This document shows, one piece after another, positions 33,399 through 42,518 of a DNA stretch of 50,889 nt; the first letter of the stretch is position 1; each line of letters begins with the position of its first letter. The notes beneath the pieces are model-generated. The model ran no database searches and was not told the DNA's origin. It saw only the letters and a list, made by a program, of their open reading frames with translations. Where the stretch lies: contig CAWFKW010000004.1 of NCBI GenBank assembly GCA_963816535.1, positions 1 through 50,889 on the forward strand, given 5' to 3'. The translations under genes were made by a program, and so were the position numbers. This stretch comes from CAWFKW01 sp963816535. GTDB taxonomy: Bacteria; Bacteroidota; Ignavibacteria; Tepidaquicellales; OLB5.

Positions 33399-35792
33399 TC
33401 ACGCTGTTTTAACTATTCTCATCTTATAGAATGAACGCCATACGAAGTATAACGCATTCAGGAAGAATACAACGCCAACATAAGGCGCGGCTGCGCGGAA
33501 GCCGGGGCTGATAGCAATTTCCATTGCGAGAAGTCCGAACAAGGTTGTAAACTTAATAATCGGGTTCAGCGCGACAGATGAAGTATCTTTGAACGGGTCG
33601 CCTACTGTATCGCCGACAATCGTGGCGTCATGCAAAGGAGTGTTCTTTTCTTTCAGATCTACTTCAACAACTTTCTTCGCGTTATCCCATGCGCCGCCGG
33701 CGTTTGCCATGAACATCGCCTGGAACAGGCCGAACATCGCGATCGAGATCAGGAAGCTGACAAAGAATGAAACAGGTTCAGGCGACTTTCCCGGAGCCGA
33801 GAAGAATGCAAAAGCCAGCGCAAATGAGAATATCGCGACAAATATATTGAACATACCTGTCTGCGCATACTTGGTGCAGATCTTCACAACTTCTTTTGAT
33901 GTTTCTGTAGACGCGCTCATGCCCGCGTTTTCATCTAGATTAATATTTTTCTTAATGTATTCTACGGCTCTGTATGCGCCGGTTGTTACCGCCTGAATAG
34001 AAGCGCCTGTAAACCAGTAAACTACCGCGCCGCCGCAAAGGAATCCAAGAATCGAATACGGATTCAATATACTTAGTATCGCCTCCGGCTGTATGCCAAG
34101 CGTTTGCTTTATTACAAGTATTAACGAAAATATCATAGTTGTGGCGCCTACTACCGCGGTGCCTATTAATACAGGTTTGGCGGTCGCTTTAAATGTATTG
34201 CCAGCGCCGTCATTTGCTTCTAAGTAATGTTTTGCTTTTTCAAAATCCGGTTTGAAACCAAACTTACTTTCTATTTCGGCGGAAATATTCGGACGGGTTT
34301 CGATCAACGAAAGTTCGTAAATTGACTGGGCGTTATCTGTAACGGGCCCGTAGCTATCAACTGCTATTGTAACAGGCCCCATGCCAAGCATACCGAAAGC
34401 AACCAAACCGAATGCGAAAATTGAAGCATAAGCGGGAATCATATCCGCGCCTATTGAGTTTGACGCAACGTATGCAATAAGCATAAGCACAAAGAAAACC
34501 ATTCCCTGCCAGAAGGCCGAGAAGTTTCCTGCGACAAGTCCTGAAAGAATTGTAAGCGATGAACCGCCTTCTCTTGATGCCGTTACAATTTCCTTAACGT
34601 GTTTGGACTTGGGGCTTGTAAAAATTTTTGTAAACTCCGGTATCAGCGCCGCGCCTAAAGTTCCGCAGCTTATAATTATAGAAAGCACAAGCCACAGGTT
34701 GTTGGCAAGATGCCCGATCAAAACATAGCTGATGGCAAAAGTTACTATTATGGAAACAATTGATGTGATCCAGACAAGCGAAGTAAGCGGAGCCTCGAAA
34801 TCAAATTCCTCGCTTTTGCCGTACTTTGCGTTGGAATAAATGCTGTTTATGTAATATGAAATTATTGATGTTACTATCATCAGGATACGCATTGCGAATA
34901 TCCATGTAAGAAGCTCTTTCTGGTATTCAATATTTGTGACCGCAAGAACAATAAAGCTGATAAGCGCCACGCCTGTAACGCCGTAAGTTTCAAATCCGTC
35001 CGCTGTGGGTCCAACCGAGTCTCCCGCATTATCGCCGGTGCAATCCGCAATAACGCCCGGGTTGCGAGGGTCATCTTCTTTTATTTTAAAAACGATCTTC
35101 ATTAAGTCAGAGCCAATATCGGCGATCTTTGTAAATATACCGCCTGCGATTCTAAGCGCGCTGGCTCCAAGCGATTCGCCTACTGCGAACCCGATAAAAC
35201 ATGAACCCGCATACTCTCTTGGAATAAAAAGCAGGATAATTAACATCATGATAAGCTCGACGCACACAAGCATAACGCCAATACTCATACCCGCATACAG
35301 CGGAATGTTGAGCAGTTTAATAGGCTTTCTTTCAAGCGAGGCGAATGCCATACGGCTGTTTGCCAAAGTATTCATTCTTATACCGAATGCCGCCACGCTG
35401 TAGGAGCCAAGTATTCCGACAACCGTCCATGAAATAATTAATACAACTCCGCCAACGCCGGTATGCTGAAGGAAACCAAAATAGAACGACATACACGCGG
35501 CGATAAATACAAAAAGTATCGCAAGGAATTTACCCTGCTGCTGGAGATATGTTTTACATGTAGCGTAAATAATTGAAGCAACGTCAAGCATTGACTCATG
35601 CGCTTTAAGCTTCTTAACTTTCCAGAACATGGTCAAACCGAAAACCAGTCCGAGGGCGCATATTATAAGTCCCATTGTCAGCAGGTAGTTTTGGTTTGGA
35701 TTCAGATCGGGAATTTTAAGGTCGGCTTCGCTTGCAAAAGCGCTTGCGGATGCTGCCAGGAAGAAGAAGACGCTTAATAGAAATTTTTTCAT
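33399..35792 (-). CDS. hppA: Membrane-bound ion-translocating pyrophosphatase
   Basis: A 797-residue polytopic enzyme that couples hydrolysis of pyrophosphate to proton or sodium pumping. A signal-like N terminus precedes about 16 hydrophobic helices. Substrate-site motifs are DIGSDL, EDDPRNPGVIAD, DNAGDSVGPTADGFE, VDSYGPVTDNAQ and DTVGDPFKDTS. GNTFKAT has lysine where potassium-dependent enzymes have alanine, which points to a potassium-independent type. Several motifs differ from the usual GADLVGK and DNVGDCAGMAADLFE, so it belongs to a divergent branch and the ion is uncertain. PPi made by the nearby dikinase in its PEP-forming direction would be a fitting substrate, but the genes are far apart. 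Confidence 0.92.
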   Translation of the reverse strand: MKKFLLSVFFFLAASASAFASEADLKIPDLNPNQNYLLTMGLIICALGLVFGLTMFWKVKKLKAHESMLDVASIIYATCKTYLQQQGKFLAILFVFIAACMSFYFGFLQHTGVGGVVLIISWTVVGILGSYSVAAFGIRMNTLANSRMAFASLERKPIKLLNIPLYAGMSIGVMLVCVELIMMLIILLFIPREYAGSCFIGFAVGESLGASALRIAGGIFTKIADIGSDLMKIVFKIKEDDPRNPGVIADCTGDNAGDSVGPTADGFETYGVTGVALISFIVLAVTNIEYQKELLTWIFAMRILMIVTSIISYYINSIYSNAKYGKSEEFDFEAPLTSLVWITSIVSIIVTFAISYVLIGHLANNLWLVLSIIISCGTLGAALIPEFTKIFTSPKSKHVKEIVTASREGGSSLTILSGLVAGNFSAFWQGMVFFVLMLIAYVASNSIGADMIPAYASIFAFGLVAFGMLGMGPVTIAVDSYGPVTDNAQSIYELSLIETRPNISAEIESKFGFKPDFEKAKHYLEANDGAGNTFKATAKPVLIGTAVVGATTMIFSLILVIKQTLGIQPEAILSILNPYSILGFLCGGAVVYWFTGASIQAVTTGAYRAVEYIKKNINLDENAGMSASTETSKEVVKICTKYAQTGMFNIFVAIFSFALAFAFFSAPGKSPEPVSFFVSFLISIAMFGLFQAMFMANAGGAWDNAKKVVEVDLKEKNTPLHDATIVGDTVGDPFKDTSSVALNPIIKFTTLFGLLAMEIAISPGFRAAAPYVGVVFFLNALYFVWRSFYKMRIVKTA

Positions 35793-35862
35793 ATTATGAT
35801 TATTGCTGGTTTTATTATACTAGATTTGGAATTCTTAGGCCAAAAAACTTCTGCTCTTTTTA

Positions 35863-36032
35863 CCTCACCCCCGCTGCTTGAGCGTCACCCCCTCTGTTTA
35901 TTCGGATCCCGACGCGCCATAGACGCTTTGCGGGATTTCGTTTTGCCTGCCCCGGCAGAACTCAAGATGGATTTGGGGGTGAGGTTAACTTTTGCCTCAC
36001 CCCCCAGCCCCCTCTCCCACAGGGAGAGGGGG
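35863..36032. repeat. C/G-rich hairpin repeat between hppA and pth
   Basis: CCTCACCCCC (35863-35872), GGGGGTGAGG (35975-35984) and a second CCTCACCCCC (35995-36004) can pair in alternative ways. CCCCCTCTCCC-aca-GGGAGAGGGGG (36008-36032) is a perfect 11-bp hairpin. The last lies 19 bp past the pth stop and may end that transcript. The rest of the spacer holds no gene. Confidence 0.65.
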
Positions 36033-36051
36033 GTCAAACTTAAATAATATT

Positions 36052-36651
36052 CTATATAAGAAAACTCTTATTAAAATTGTTCATTGTTTCTGAAATACCG
36101 GAAGATACAAAACTAAGAACCGCGTCTTTGGCGGCTGTAACTATCTTATCAAGGTCTTTGGTCTCACTTGCGGAAAAATCACCCAGAACATATTCAGCCA
36201 GATCGTAAGAGCCGTCTTCAGTTTTCACCTTTTCAAGTTCTGTTTCAGTCTTTATCCCTATCCTAAGTCTTGGTATCTCCTCGCTTTCAAATTCGTAGAT
36301 AACGGATTTTATACCGTTCTGTCCGCCGTCGCTACCCGAGGGCCTCATTCTGAGCGTTCCGAATTCGAGATTGACGTCATCGTATACGACGAGAATTTTT
36401 TCTTTGGGCGCTTCGAACCTGTCTGAGAAATTTTTAACCGCCCGGCCGCTTGAGTTCATATAAGTCATAGGTTTCAGCAGAACTACTTTTTCTTCGTTAT
36501 ACTCCGCCAGACCCGCGATGAAAAGTTCTTCTTTGGCGTTAAGAGGTGTTTTAAAGAACTCCGCGAGTTTATCTATGACCATAAACCCGATATTATGTCT
36601 TGTGTTGTGATATTTTAAACCGGGGTTGCCTAAGCCAGCAATCAGGTACAT
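36052..36651 (-). CDS. pth: Peptidyl-tRNA hydrolase
   Basis: A 199-residue enzyme that recycles peptidyl-tRNA. The N terminus MYLIAGLGNPGLKYHNTRHN holds the catalytic histidine H19 and the conserved N9. Further hallmarks are LLKPMTYMNSSGRAV, VYDDVNLEFGTLRMRPSGSDGGQNGIKS and PRLRIGI. Length is normal. It follows rplY by 18 bp, the classic arrangement of these two genes, and is surely co-transcribed with it. Confidence 0.95.
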   Translation of the reverse strand: MYLIAGLGNPGLKYHNTRHNIGFMVIDKLAEFFKTPLNAKEELFIAGLAEYNEEKVVLLKPMTYMNSSGRAVKNFSDRFEAPKEKILVVYDDVNLEFGTLRMRPSGSDGGQNGIKSVIYEFESEEIPRLRIGIKTETELEKVKTEDGSYDLAEYVLGDFSASETKDLDKIVTAAKDAVLSFVSSGISETMNNFNKSFLI

Positions 36652-36669
36652 TTTTAAAAGGGACTGCCG

Positions 36670-37347
36670 CTACTTCTTTTCTTTTTCTTTTCCTTCTTGA
36701 TCTTCTTCATCCTTCTTGCCCTTGGCAATTACTTCGGGCTCGGCGGCCGCTTCGGCGCCCTCAACCGCGGCGGTTTCAGGAGTTTCAACCTTTTCAACAG
36801 CAGGCGGAACTACCGAAACTATTGTTGAATCAGGATTATCAAGAATTTCGAAATTAACAAGCTGGATATCGCTTACGTGAACCGAGTCGCCTATTTTCAG
36901 GCTTTCAATATTAATATCTATGTGGGAAGGTATATCTTTAGGCAAACATTCAACTTCGACTTTGTGCATAGTATGCTGAACCACACCGCCGTCTTTTATG
37001 CCAACAGCGGCACCAACAAGAACAAGCGGGATCTCGATAGTTATTTTCTCGTTCTCGGATATCCCGAGCAGGTCAAAATGTACGGGCCTGTCCGATATAG
37101 GGTCGAACTGTACGTCTTTTAAGATACAGTTATAAACTCCGGCAGCGCCTTCTATATTCAGGTTAATTATCTTGACGTCTGAAGTATGAGTGAAGGTTTT
37201 TAAAACCGATTCCTTTACGTATATAGGTATAGGTTTAATCTCTCTTGAATAGATAACGCCGGGAATATTACCCTTTTTCCTGTTTCCTTTTACCGTAGAT
37301 TTTCCAACATCTTCCCTTTTCAATGCGGTTAGATTTGTAGCTGCCAT
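36670..37347 (-). CDS. rplY: 50S ribosomal protein L25/Ctc
   Basis: A 225-residue long-form L25 (bL25/Ctc). The N-terminal 5S rRNA-binding domain contains REDVGKSTVKGNRKKGNIPG and VIYSREIKPIPIYV. The C-terminal TL5-type beta domain contains KITIEIPLVLVG and VEVECLPKDIPSHIDINIESL. A low-complexity tail of about 35 residues, rich in A, E and then K/E (ending EGKEKEKK), is unusually charged. The start follows a purine-rich GGAATAT stretch. A perfect Bacteroidota-type promoter lies 47 nt upstream. Confidence 0.95.
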   Translation of the reverse strand: MAATNLTALKREDVGKSTVKGNRKKGNIPGVIYSREIKPIPIYVKESVLKTFTHTSDVKIINLNIEGAAGVYNCILKDVQFDPISDRPVHFDLLGISENEKITIEIPLVLVGAAVGIKDGGVVQHTMHKVEVECLPKDIPSHIDINIESLKIGDSVHVSDIQLVNFEILDNPDSTIVSVVPPAVEKVETPETAAVEGAEAAAEPEVIAKGKKDEEDQEGKEKEKK

Positions 37348-37393
37348 TGTAGATATTCCTTAATTATTTAAAAAATCGAAGTGTTACGAATCA

Positions 37394-37424
37394 CAAAAAT
37401 AGCAAAAATCGGGGATTTAGTCAA
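37394..37424 (-). promoter_or_regulatory. Bacteroidota-type promoter of rplY-pth
   Basis: On the minus strand: TTG, exactly 20 nt, TATTTTTG, a perfect TAnnTTTG element. It is the only strong match in the spacer and points at rplY. Confidence 0.65.
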
Positions 37425-37574
37425 TGTAAGAAAAAGGTGAGGATTCATTCAAATTGGCGGTTTTGGGGAGGTTTTTGAATGCATTCGCCCATATCATGTT
37501 AAAGTTTTATTAGCTTCTATTGCAGTATGAATCTTTAAACTTTTTAATATTTCCGTTGCATCGTAAGTCCGAAC

Positions 37575-37667
37575 GCCGTTTGGACGCTGCCGAAAGCAGC
37601 AAGAGATTATTAAAGTCCTTCGGGCTTACTCGAAACAGCCCTCCAAAGGCGGGTAAACGTTTCGAGT
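37575..37667. repeat. Palindromic repeats between rplY and the TonB receptor
   Basis: GCTGC-cgaaa-GCAGC, then ACTCGAAAC (37628-37636) and GTTTCGAGT (37659-37667) around CCCTCCAAAGGCGGG, a motif also seen near 24123. The 331-bp spacer has no gene. Confidence 0.5.
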
Positions 37668-37678
37668 TACATTGCAAC

Positions 37679-39919
37679 TTAAAATCTGTAGCTTAGTCCC
37701 AGAATTGGCACTCGCGGAAACTGGTAATCCGCCCGGATACCGTGATAATAATTACTCCAGTAATAGTCGTAATAATTCACATTGTTCAGAACGTTTATCA
37801 GGTCAACATAAACCAATAATTCAGTTTTCCCGAACCGCGTCTGGTAATCAACCCTGAAATCCAGCCTTGAATATTCCGGCATCGCCGCCTTGTTATATTC
37901 CGTCTTATCGTAAATACCGGTGAATGAATCAAGGGATTTAACCACATCAAACGGCGTATATGGCCTTCCGCCCGCATACTTGTATCTTGAACTAACGCTC
38001 AGGCCAAACCTGGTTTTGTAGCCAATTATAGCAGTAACCTGGTTGTGCGGGTCAAACTCCGCCGGCTGAACGTCTCCGGCGAGGGCAATGAACGCTGATT
38101 TTGTATGAGAATATGTGAGGGTCCAGTAAAATCCGTTCGAGGAATTTTTTTTCTGAAATGTAAATTCAACGCCGGCGAAATAACCGTTCCCTGAGCTCAC
38201 GGCCCGGTCCAGAAAATTAGGATAGATGTTCACGCCGCTGTTTACATATATATAGTTCGGGTCATAAACGCTTACAGGGTAATTATAATATTGTTTCAGG
38301 TACGGCTCAACTGTAAACTTCATATCGTTAGAAATGTACTGCTCAAACCCCAAAACAACTTCGTCCACCCTGATGAATTCCAAGTCTTTATTATGTTCAT
38401 CGGCAAGGACCCAAAGGATCTCGGGCGCCTGCCGGTAAATTCCCGCGCTGGCGTTAATAACGCTGGAGGGAGTTAGATTGTATGAAAGGCTTATTCGCGG
38501 CGAGAAACAATATTTATCGCTTATCATCGCGAAGTAGTCAAACCTAACGCCAGTATTTAATTTTAGCTTTCCCTTTAATAAGGTCGAGATCAAATTGAAC
38601 CCCCCGTTTATTTTAAATGTATTCAGACCGGAGTTAATATCTACTTCAGGCGAGTAATAGTTTGACGAATTCAGACCGTCGTGTTTGAACACATCGTATT
38701 TCGAAAAAAAGTAATGAGACTCAGCGAATAGATCAAGATCAAACAGTCTGTTAAACCTGTAACTGAGATCCTGCTTAATAAATACATCGTTATCGCTTAT
38801 GTTAAGATTGAAATTGTTATAATTAACGTTGTAGTAATTCCAGTTATAGCCTGAAATAAACCGGTACTCGGAATCGAATCCTTTCCTTGTGAAATTAAAT
38901 CCCGTAGCAAGAATTTTGGCGTGGATGGTATCATACATATAGTCGCCGGTTTTAAACGGGATAGCGTTATCAATTGCAAAAAGGCCGGTAACGCTTATCT
39001 TATCGGTTTTTGAAATATCATAATTATATTTCATGTTAAAGTCCCAGTATTCAGGAATGATATCTGTATTAAGCTGTTCTTTAATTAACTCCAGGTAGCT
39101 TCTCCTTGCCGATAACATATAAGATGATTTTGAATTGAGGGGCCCTTCGATAAACGCGCCGAATCCCGTTGCAGAAATATTCAGGTCGCGGATTTGTTTT
39201 TCCCTGTTTCCTTCACGCAGCTTTATATCCATCACGCTTGAAAGCCTGTCCCCGTATTTTACCGGGAAACCTCCGCTGTAGAAATCAACGTCTTCAACAA
39301 GCTTTAGGTTAATATAGCTTAACAGTCCGTTTGTAGTGCCCGGCGGGCCGTAATGGTTTGGATTCTGAACTTCCGCGCCGTCTATCAAAGTAAGGTTTTC
39401 TGCCGGCGAGCCGCCGCGTACAATTATCTCGTTTTGTATATCGTTGCCTATTGAAACGCCGGGTGAGCTTGTGAAGTATCTCACAACGTCTTCCTCGGCG
39501 CCCGGGGTTTTTCTTATTTCTTCGTAGACTGCATTCGTGTAGCTTGTGGTTTGCTCGTCTTTCTTCTTAAAATATTTTTCTCTCACATCAATTGTATCGG
39601 TGACCGTTTCAAACGGCGCAAGATAAATGTTCACAAAGGCTAAGGAGCTGTCGCAATTTGTTTTGACAAAAATAACTCTTGTTGAATAACCTTCTTTTGA
39701 AACGATCAGCCTGTATGAACCCGGCGCAAAATTGTTGAATATAAAGCCTCCATCGCCGCCTGAGAGACTTGATTTCCCGTAACCGTCGACTTCAATTCTT
39801 GATGATGCAATTGGGTTTCCGCTGAGGCTGTCTGTGATAGTCCCGGAAATTTTGCACTGGGGGAAAGCTGAATTACCTGCAAAAAAGAGGGTAATTGCAA
39901 TAAATATCAGAGTTTTCAC
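37679..39919 (-). CDS. TonB-dependent receptor with carboxypeptidase-regulatory domain
   Basis: A 746-residue outer-membrane receptor. The signal peptide ends near FPQ. The carboxypeptidase-regulatory fold (ISGTITDSLSGNPIASSRIE) spans about residues 24-105. The plug (SPGVSIGNDIQNEIIVRGGS, then ENLTLIDGAEV) and a long aromatic-rich beta-barrel follow, ending in LGLSYRF. The final phenylalanine is typical of outer-membrane barrels. It is transcribed away from two lipoprotein genes, with only 51 bp between the starts. Those lipoproteins also begin with a carboxypeptidase-regulatory-like segment, which suggests a functional set; the ligand is unknown. Confidence 0.9.
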   Translation of the reverse strand: MKTLIFIAITLFFAGNSAFPQCKISGTITDSLSGNPIASSRIEVDGYGKSSLSGGDGGFIFNNFAPGSYRLIVSKEGYSTRVIFVKTNCDSSLAFVNIYLAPFETVTDTIDVREKYFKKKDEQTTSYTNAVYEEIRKTPGAEEDVVRYFTSSPGVSIGNDIQNEIIVRGGSPAENLTLIDGAEVQNPNHYGPPGTTNGLLSYINLKLVEDVDFYSGGFPVKYGDRLSSVMDIKLREGNREKQIRDLNISATGFGAFIEGPLNSKSSYMLSARRSYLELIKEQLNTDIIPEYWDFNMKYNYDISKTDKISVTGLFAIDNAIPFKTGDYMYDTIHAKILATGFNFTRKGFDSEYRFISGYNWNYYNVNYNNFNLNISDNDVFIKQDLSYRFNRLFDLDLFAESHYFFSKYDVFKHDGLNSSNYYSPEVDINSGLNTFKINGGFNLISTLLKGKLKLNTGVRFDYFAMISDKYCFSPRISLSYNLTPSSVINASAGIYRQAPEILWVLADEHNKDLEFIRVDEVVLGFEQYISNDMKFTVEPYLKQYYNYPVSVYDPNYIYVNSGVNIYPNFLDRAVSSGNGYFAGVEFTFQKKNSSNGFYWTLTYSHTKSAFIALAGDVQPAEFDPHNQVTAIIGYKTRFGLSVSSRYKYAGGRPYTPFDVVKSLDSFTGIYDKTEYNKAAMPEYSRLDFRVDYQTRFGKTELLVYVDLINVLNNVNYYDYYWSNYYHGIRADYQFPRVPILGLSYRF

Positions 39920-39970
39920 TTTATTAATACAGTGATTTTCCTAATATATTTCAATATTTTACTTAAGTAA

Positions 39971-41236
39971 ATGATGAATTTAAAGACCTTTATATTGCTG
40001 GCTATATTGTCAATTTCAGGGACTGTGTTTCTTGAAGGCTGCATCGACGCGCCTGTTGCTCCAAAGGGAATTATAAGCGGAACTGTTTATGGCTGGAATG
40101 GCTTTCCTGAAAGGGACGCCATGATCAGCGTGGGCGATTATCCCATCGCAAAAACCGACCTGTCGGGAAACTTTGCTCTTGATGCTTCCGGCTCACCTTA
40201 TGACCTGGTAATTGGCGGCCAGAAATATCTGAGCTTAAGCAGCTACTCGCCTCAGTTGAATGATTTTTCAACATATGTAAGTTTCTCTGAATTGAGCGCT
40301 ACAGTAAAATTCCCAAAGCGAACCCCTGACAGGCACACTATCATTAAATTTATTAGTCCGGACTTTTTCTATCAGGAATCAGATTTACTATATCCTCATT
40401 ATAATGATTCAACTTTTTACTTGAATATCTGGCTGCCAACTCATAAAAATGTTATAAGCGGGAAATTATTGTATCTTGAAGGAATAAGCTATTCCGGTAA
40501 TATTTATACGTATACAAAATACGGAGTCAAAGAAGTTTCTTTACCCGCTATTAACTCGACTATTCAGTTTAGTCCGGAGGAAATTAACAATATCCCCGAT
40601 TTTATTTACCAGGATTACCGCGAGGTCTTCCCCGGTAACGATTTCAGGAGCGGGGAAACTAAATGTTCTTTAATTTTTAACGGAATGGGTAAAGGTTCTG
40701 ATTTACAAATAGATGATTATTTCCAGGAGCAATCCGGTACTTTTGTTATTCCTATTCTGAAAGGTTTATATTACAGGTTAAAAATAGCGAGTGATTATTA
40801 TCGTGTTCCAATATCAGGCGTCATTCATGGTTCGAAATGGGGATACTTTAATCCCGGCGACGACATAACAATAGTTCATGATGATCCTGTAGCTCAGTTA
40901 CAGCCGCAAAACGGGAAAACCAATATTATAGAATCAACGACTTTTCAAATATCCGACCCCGGAGAAAAAGGGGTTTACTTTTACTGCTTCCAGGAAAATT
41001 CCATGGATGGTCCTTACAATATTATAACTGTTGTAACCGACAGGCAATCGATAAATTTTAAAGATGCTGAATGCCGGGCGGTAAATTTCAGATCAAACTC
41101 CCAATATTACTGGTATGTCTTAAAATACCCGCATTACACGTCGATAAATGATTTTATTTCGAGTTATTATGCGGATGATAGCAGATATAATTCCGTGCCA
41201 AGTTCACCTGCTTTAAAATTCACTACCGCTCCATAA
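39971..41236 (+). CDS. Lipoprotein with carboxypeptidase-regulatory-like domain, first copy
   Basis: A 421-residue predicted lipoprotein (lipobox FLEGC at about residue 24). A carboxypeptidase-regulatory-like fold (GIISGTVYGWNGFPERDAMI ... TDLSGNFALD) covers about residues 32-90. The long beta-rich remainder contains the conserved DPGEKGVYFYCF and YWYVLKYPHYTSINDF. I do not recognise the remainder as a named family. It is 3 bp from its downstream paralogue and divergent from the TonB receptor. The arrangement resembles that of a receptor with surface or periplasmic accessory lipoproteins, but none of the known SusD signatures is present. Confidence 0.75.
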   Translation: MMNLKTFILLAILSISGTVFLEGCIDAPVAPKGIISGTVYGWNGFPERDAMISVGDYPIAKTDLSGNFALDASGSPYDLVIGGQKYLSLSSYSPQLNDFSTYVSFSELSATVKFPKRTPDRHTIIKFISPDFFYQESDLLYPHYNDSTFYLNIWLPTHKNVISGKLLYLEGISYSGNIYTYTKYGVKEVSLPAINSTIQFSPEEINNIPDFIYQDYREVFPGNDFRSGETKCSLIFNGMGKGSDLQIDDYFQEQSGTFVIPILKGLYYRLKIASDYYRVPISGVIHGSKWGYFNPGDDITIVHDDPVAQLQPQNGKTNIIESTTFQISDPGEKGVYFYCFQENSMDGPYNIITVVTDRQSINFKDAECRAVNFRSNSQYYWYVLKYPHYTSINDFISSYYADDSRYNSVPSSPALKFTTAP

Positions 41237-41239
41237 GAT

Positions 41240-42517
41240 ATGACGAATTTTAAACCCTTTATACTCACGCTATTTCTATTTATCTCATGCGGCGTTTTCT
41301 TTAACGGCTGCCTTGAAGCGCCGGTTTCGCCCTTTGGGGCGGTTAGCGGAAAAATTTTCGACCGTTTAGGATTTCCCGAGCGCCAAATACTGGTGAGCGC
41401 CGGGCATTACCCTTATCTCATAACTGATAATTCAGGAGCGTTCAGTTTCAGTTATTTGGTAAAACCATATGATCTTGTGCTTGGAAGCCAAAACATAGAT
41501 GAAGTATGGTCGGAAAAATACTTAAATCTCACTTCAGATGCCCCCAGATTGATCGATTTCAAGGTTCTCAATAACGCTTCAAGCCGAACCAGCCTGGTAG
41601 TTACGTTCCCAAAGCTCGATTCAAACAGATTTGCATTCTTAAAATTCATAAGCTCTGAGCAGTTCTCTCAGGGCAATTATACGGGTGAGCCATTTGATAC
41701 AGCCGTATACTCATATGTTGACATGCCCGGCGATAAATCTGAAATTTCAGGCAAACTATTGTACCTGGAGTTTGAATATGACAGCTATTATAACATGATC
41801 AGATCTTATCGGAGGTTCGGCATAAAAGACATAACTTTGCAAGGATCTTTTAACAACCGGTTCAGTTTTACAGGCTCCGAAATTAATAACGCGCCTCAGA
41901 CATCGCATGTAAATTTCAGCGTGGTGTTTCCGGGCGCCGAACAGAATCTGCAGGAAAACAGCTACCTGTATTTTGCCGGAATGAACCATAATTCAAGCCT
42001 CGGGCTTGAAGTTTTAAGCGGGGCTCTTACAGGTACGTTCAGCATGCCGGTCATTTATCAGCTAAACTGCAAGTTAATGATTTCAAGCATCGATTATAAT
42101 AATTACGGAGATGTTAACCGGACATTCGCCGATCCAGGGGGGAATGCCGCGATCAATTTCGATAACCCGATCACTCTGGTGCGCCCCATAAACGGGCAAA
42201 CTCATATAACAGATTCCTCTGTTTTTGAGGTCTCGGATGACGGCGAAAAAGGAGTATATTGTTTTTCATTTTATTCCCAATACGGCGTCTCACCGCAAAG
42301 CGAAACATATTTGGTTACCGACAGGAAAAAAGTAACGCTTGGAGATGTAAAGTCAATTTACACAACATTCGTGAGAGGAGGGGGATATTACTGGCAAGTT
42401 GTAAAATACTCGCATTACAATTCAATTGATGATTTTGCTGCAGTGAAATATCCAGATGACATCAATTATACTTCAACGAGGACGGCAAATTACGGGGTAT
42501 TTACAATAGCGCCATAA
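41240..42517 (+). CDS. Lipoprotein with carboxypeptidase-regulatory-like domain, second copy
   Basis: A 425-residue paralogue of the preceding gene with the same plan. Lipobox FFNGC is near residue 24. The carboxypeptidase-regulatory-like fold is GAVSGKIFDRLGFPERQILV ... TDNSGAFSFS. The beta-rich remainder has DDGEKGVYCFSF and YYWQVVKYSHYNSIDDF at the places where the first copy has DPGEKGVYFYCF and YYWYVLKYPHYTSINDF. Identity is moderate, so the duplication is old. It ends 1 bp before the convergent epimerase-like gene. Function is unknown. Confidence 0.75.
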   Translation: MTNFKPFILTLFLFISCGVFFNGCLEAPVSPFGAVSGKIFDRLGFPERQILVSAGHYPYLITDNSGAFSFSYLVKPYDLVLGSQNIDEVWSEKYLNLTSDAPRLIDFKVLNNASSRTSLVVTFPKLDSNRFAFLKFISSEQFSQGNYTGEPFDTAVYSYVDMPGDKSEISGKLLYLEFEYDSYYNMIRSYRRFGIKDITLQGSFNNRFSFTGSEINNAPQTSHVNFSVVFPGAEQNLQENSYLYFAGMNHNSSLGLEVLSGALTGTFSMPVIYQLNCKLMISSIDYNNYGDVNRTFADPGGNAAINFDNPITLVRPINGQTHITDSSVFEVSDDGEKGVYCFSFYSQYGVSPQSETYLVTDRKKVTLGDVKSIYTTFVRGGGYYWQVVKYSHYNSIDDFAAVKYPDDINYTSTRTANYGVFTIAP

Positions 42518-42518
42518 C

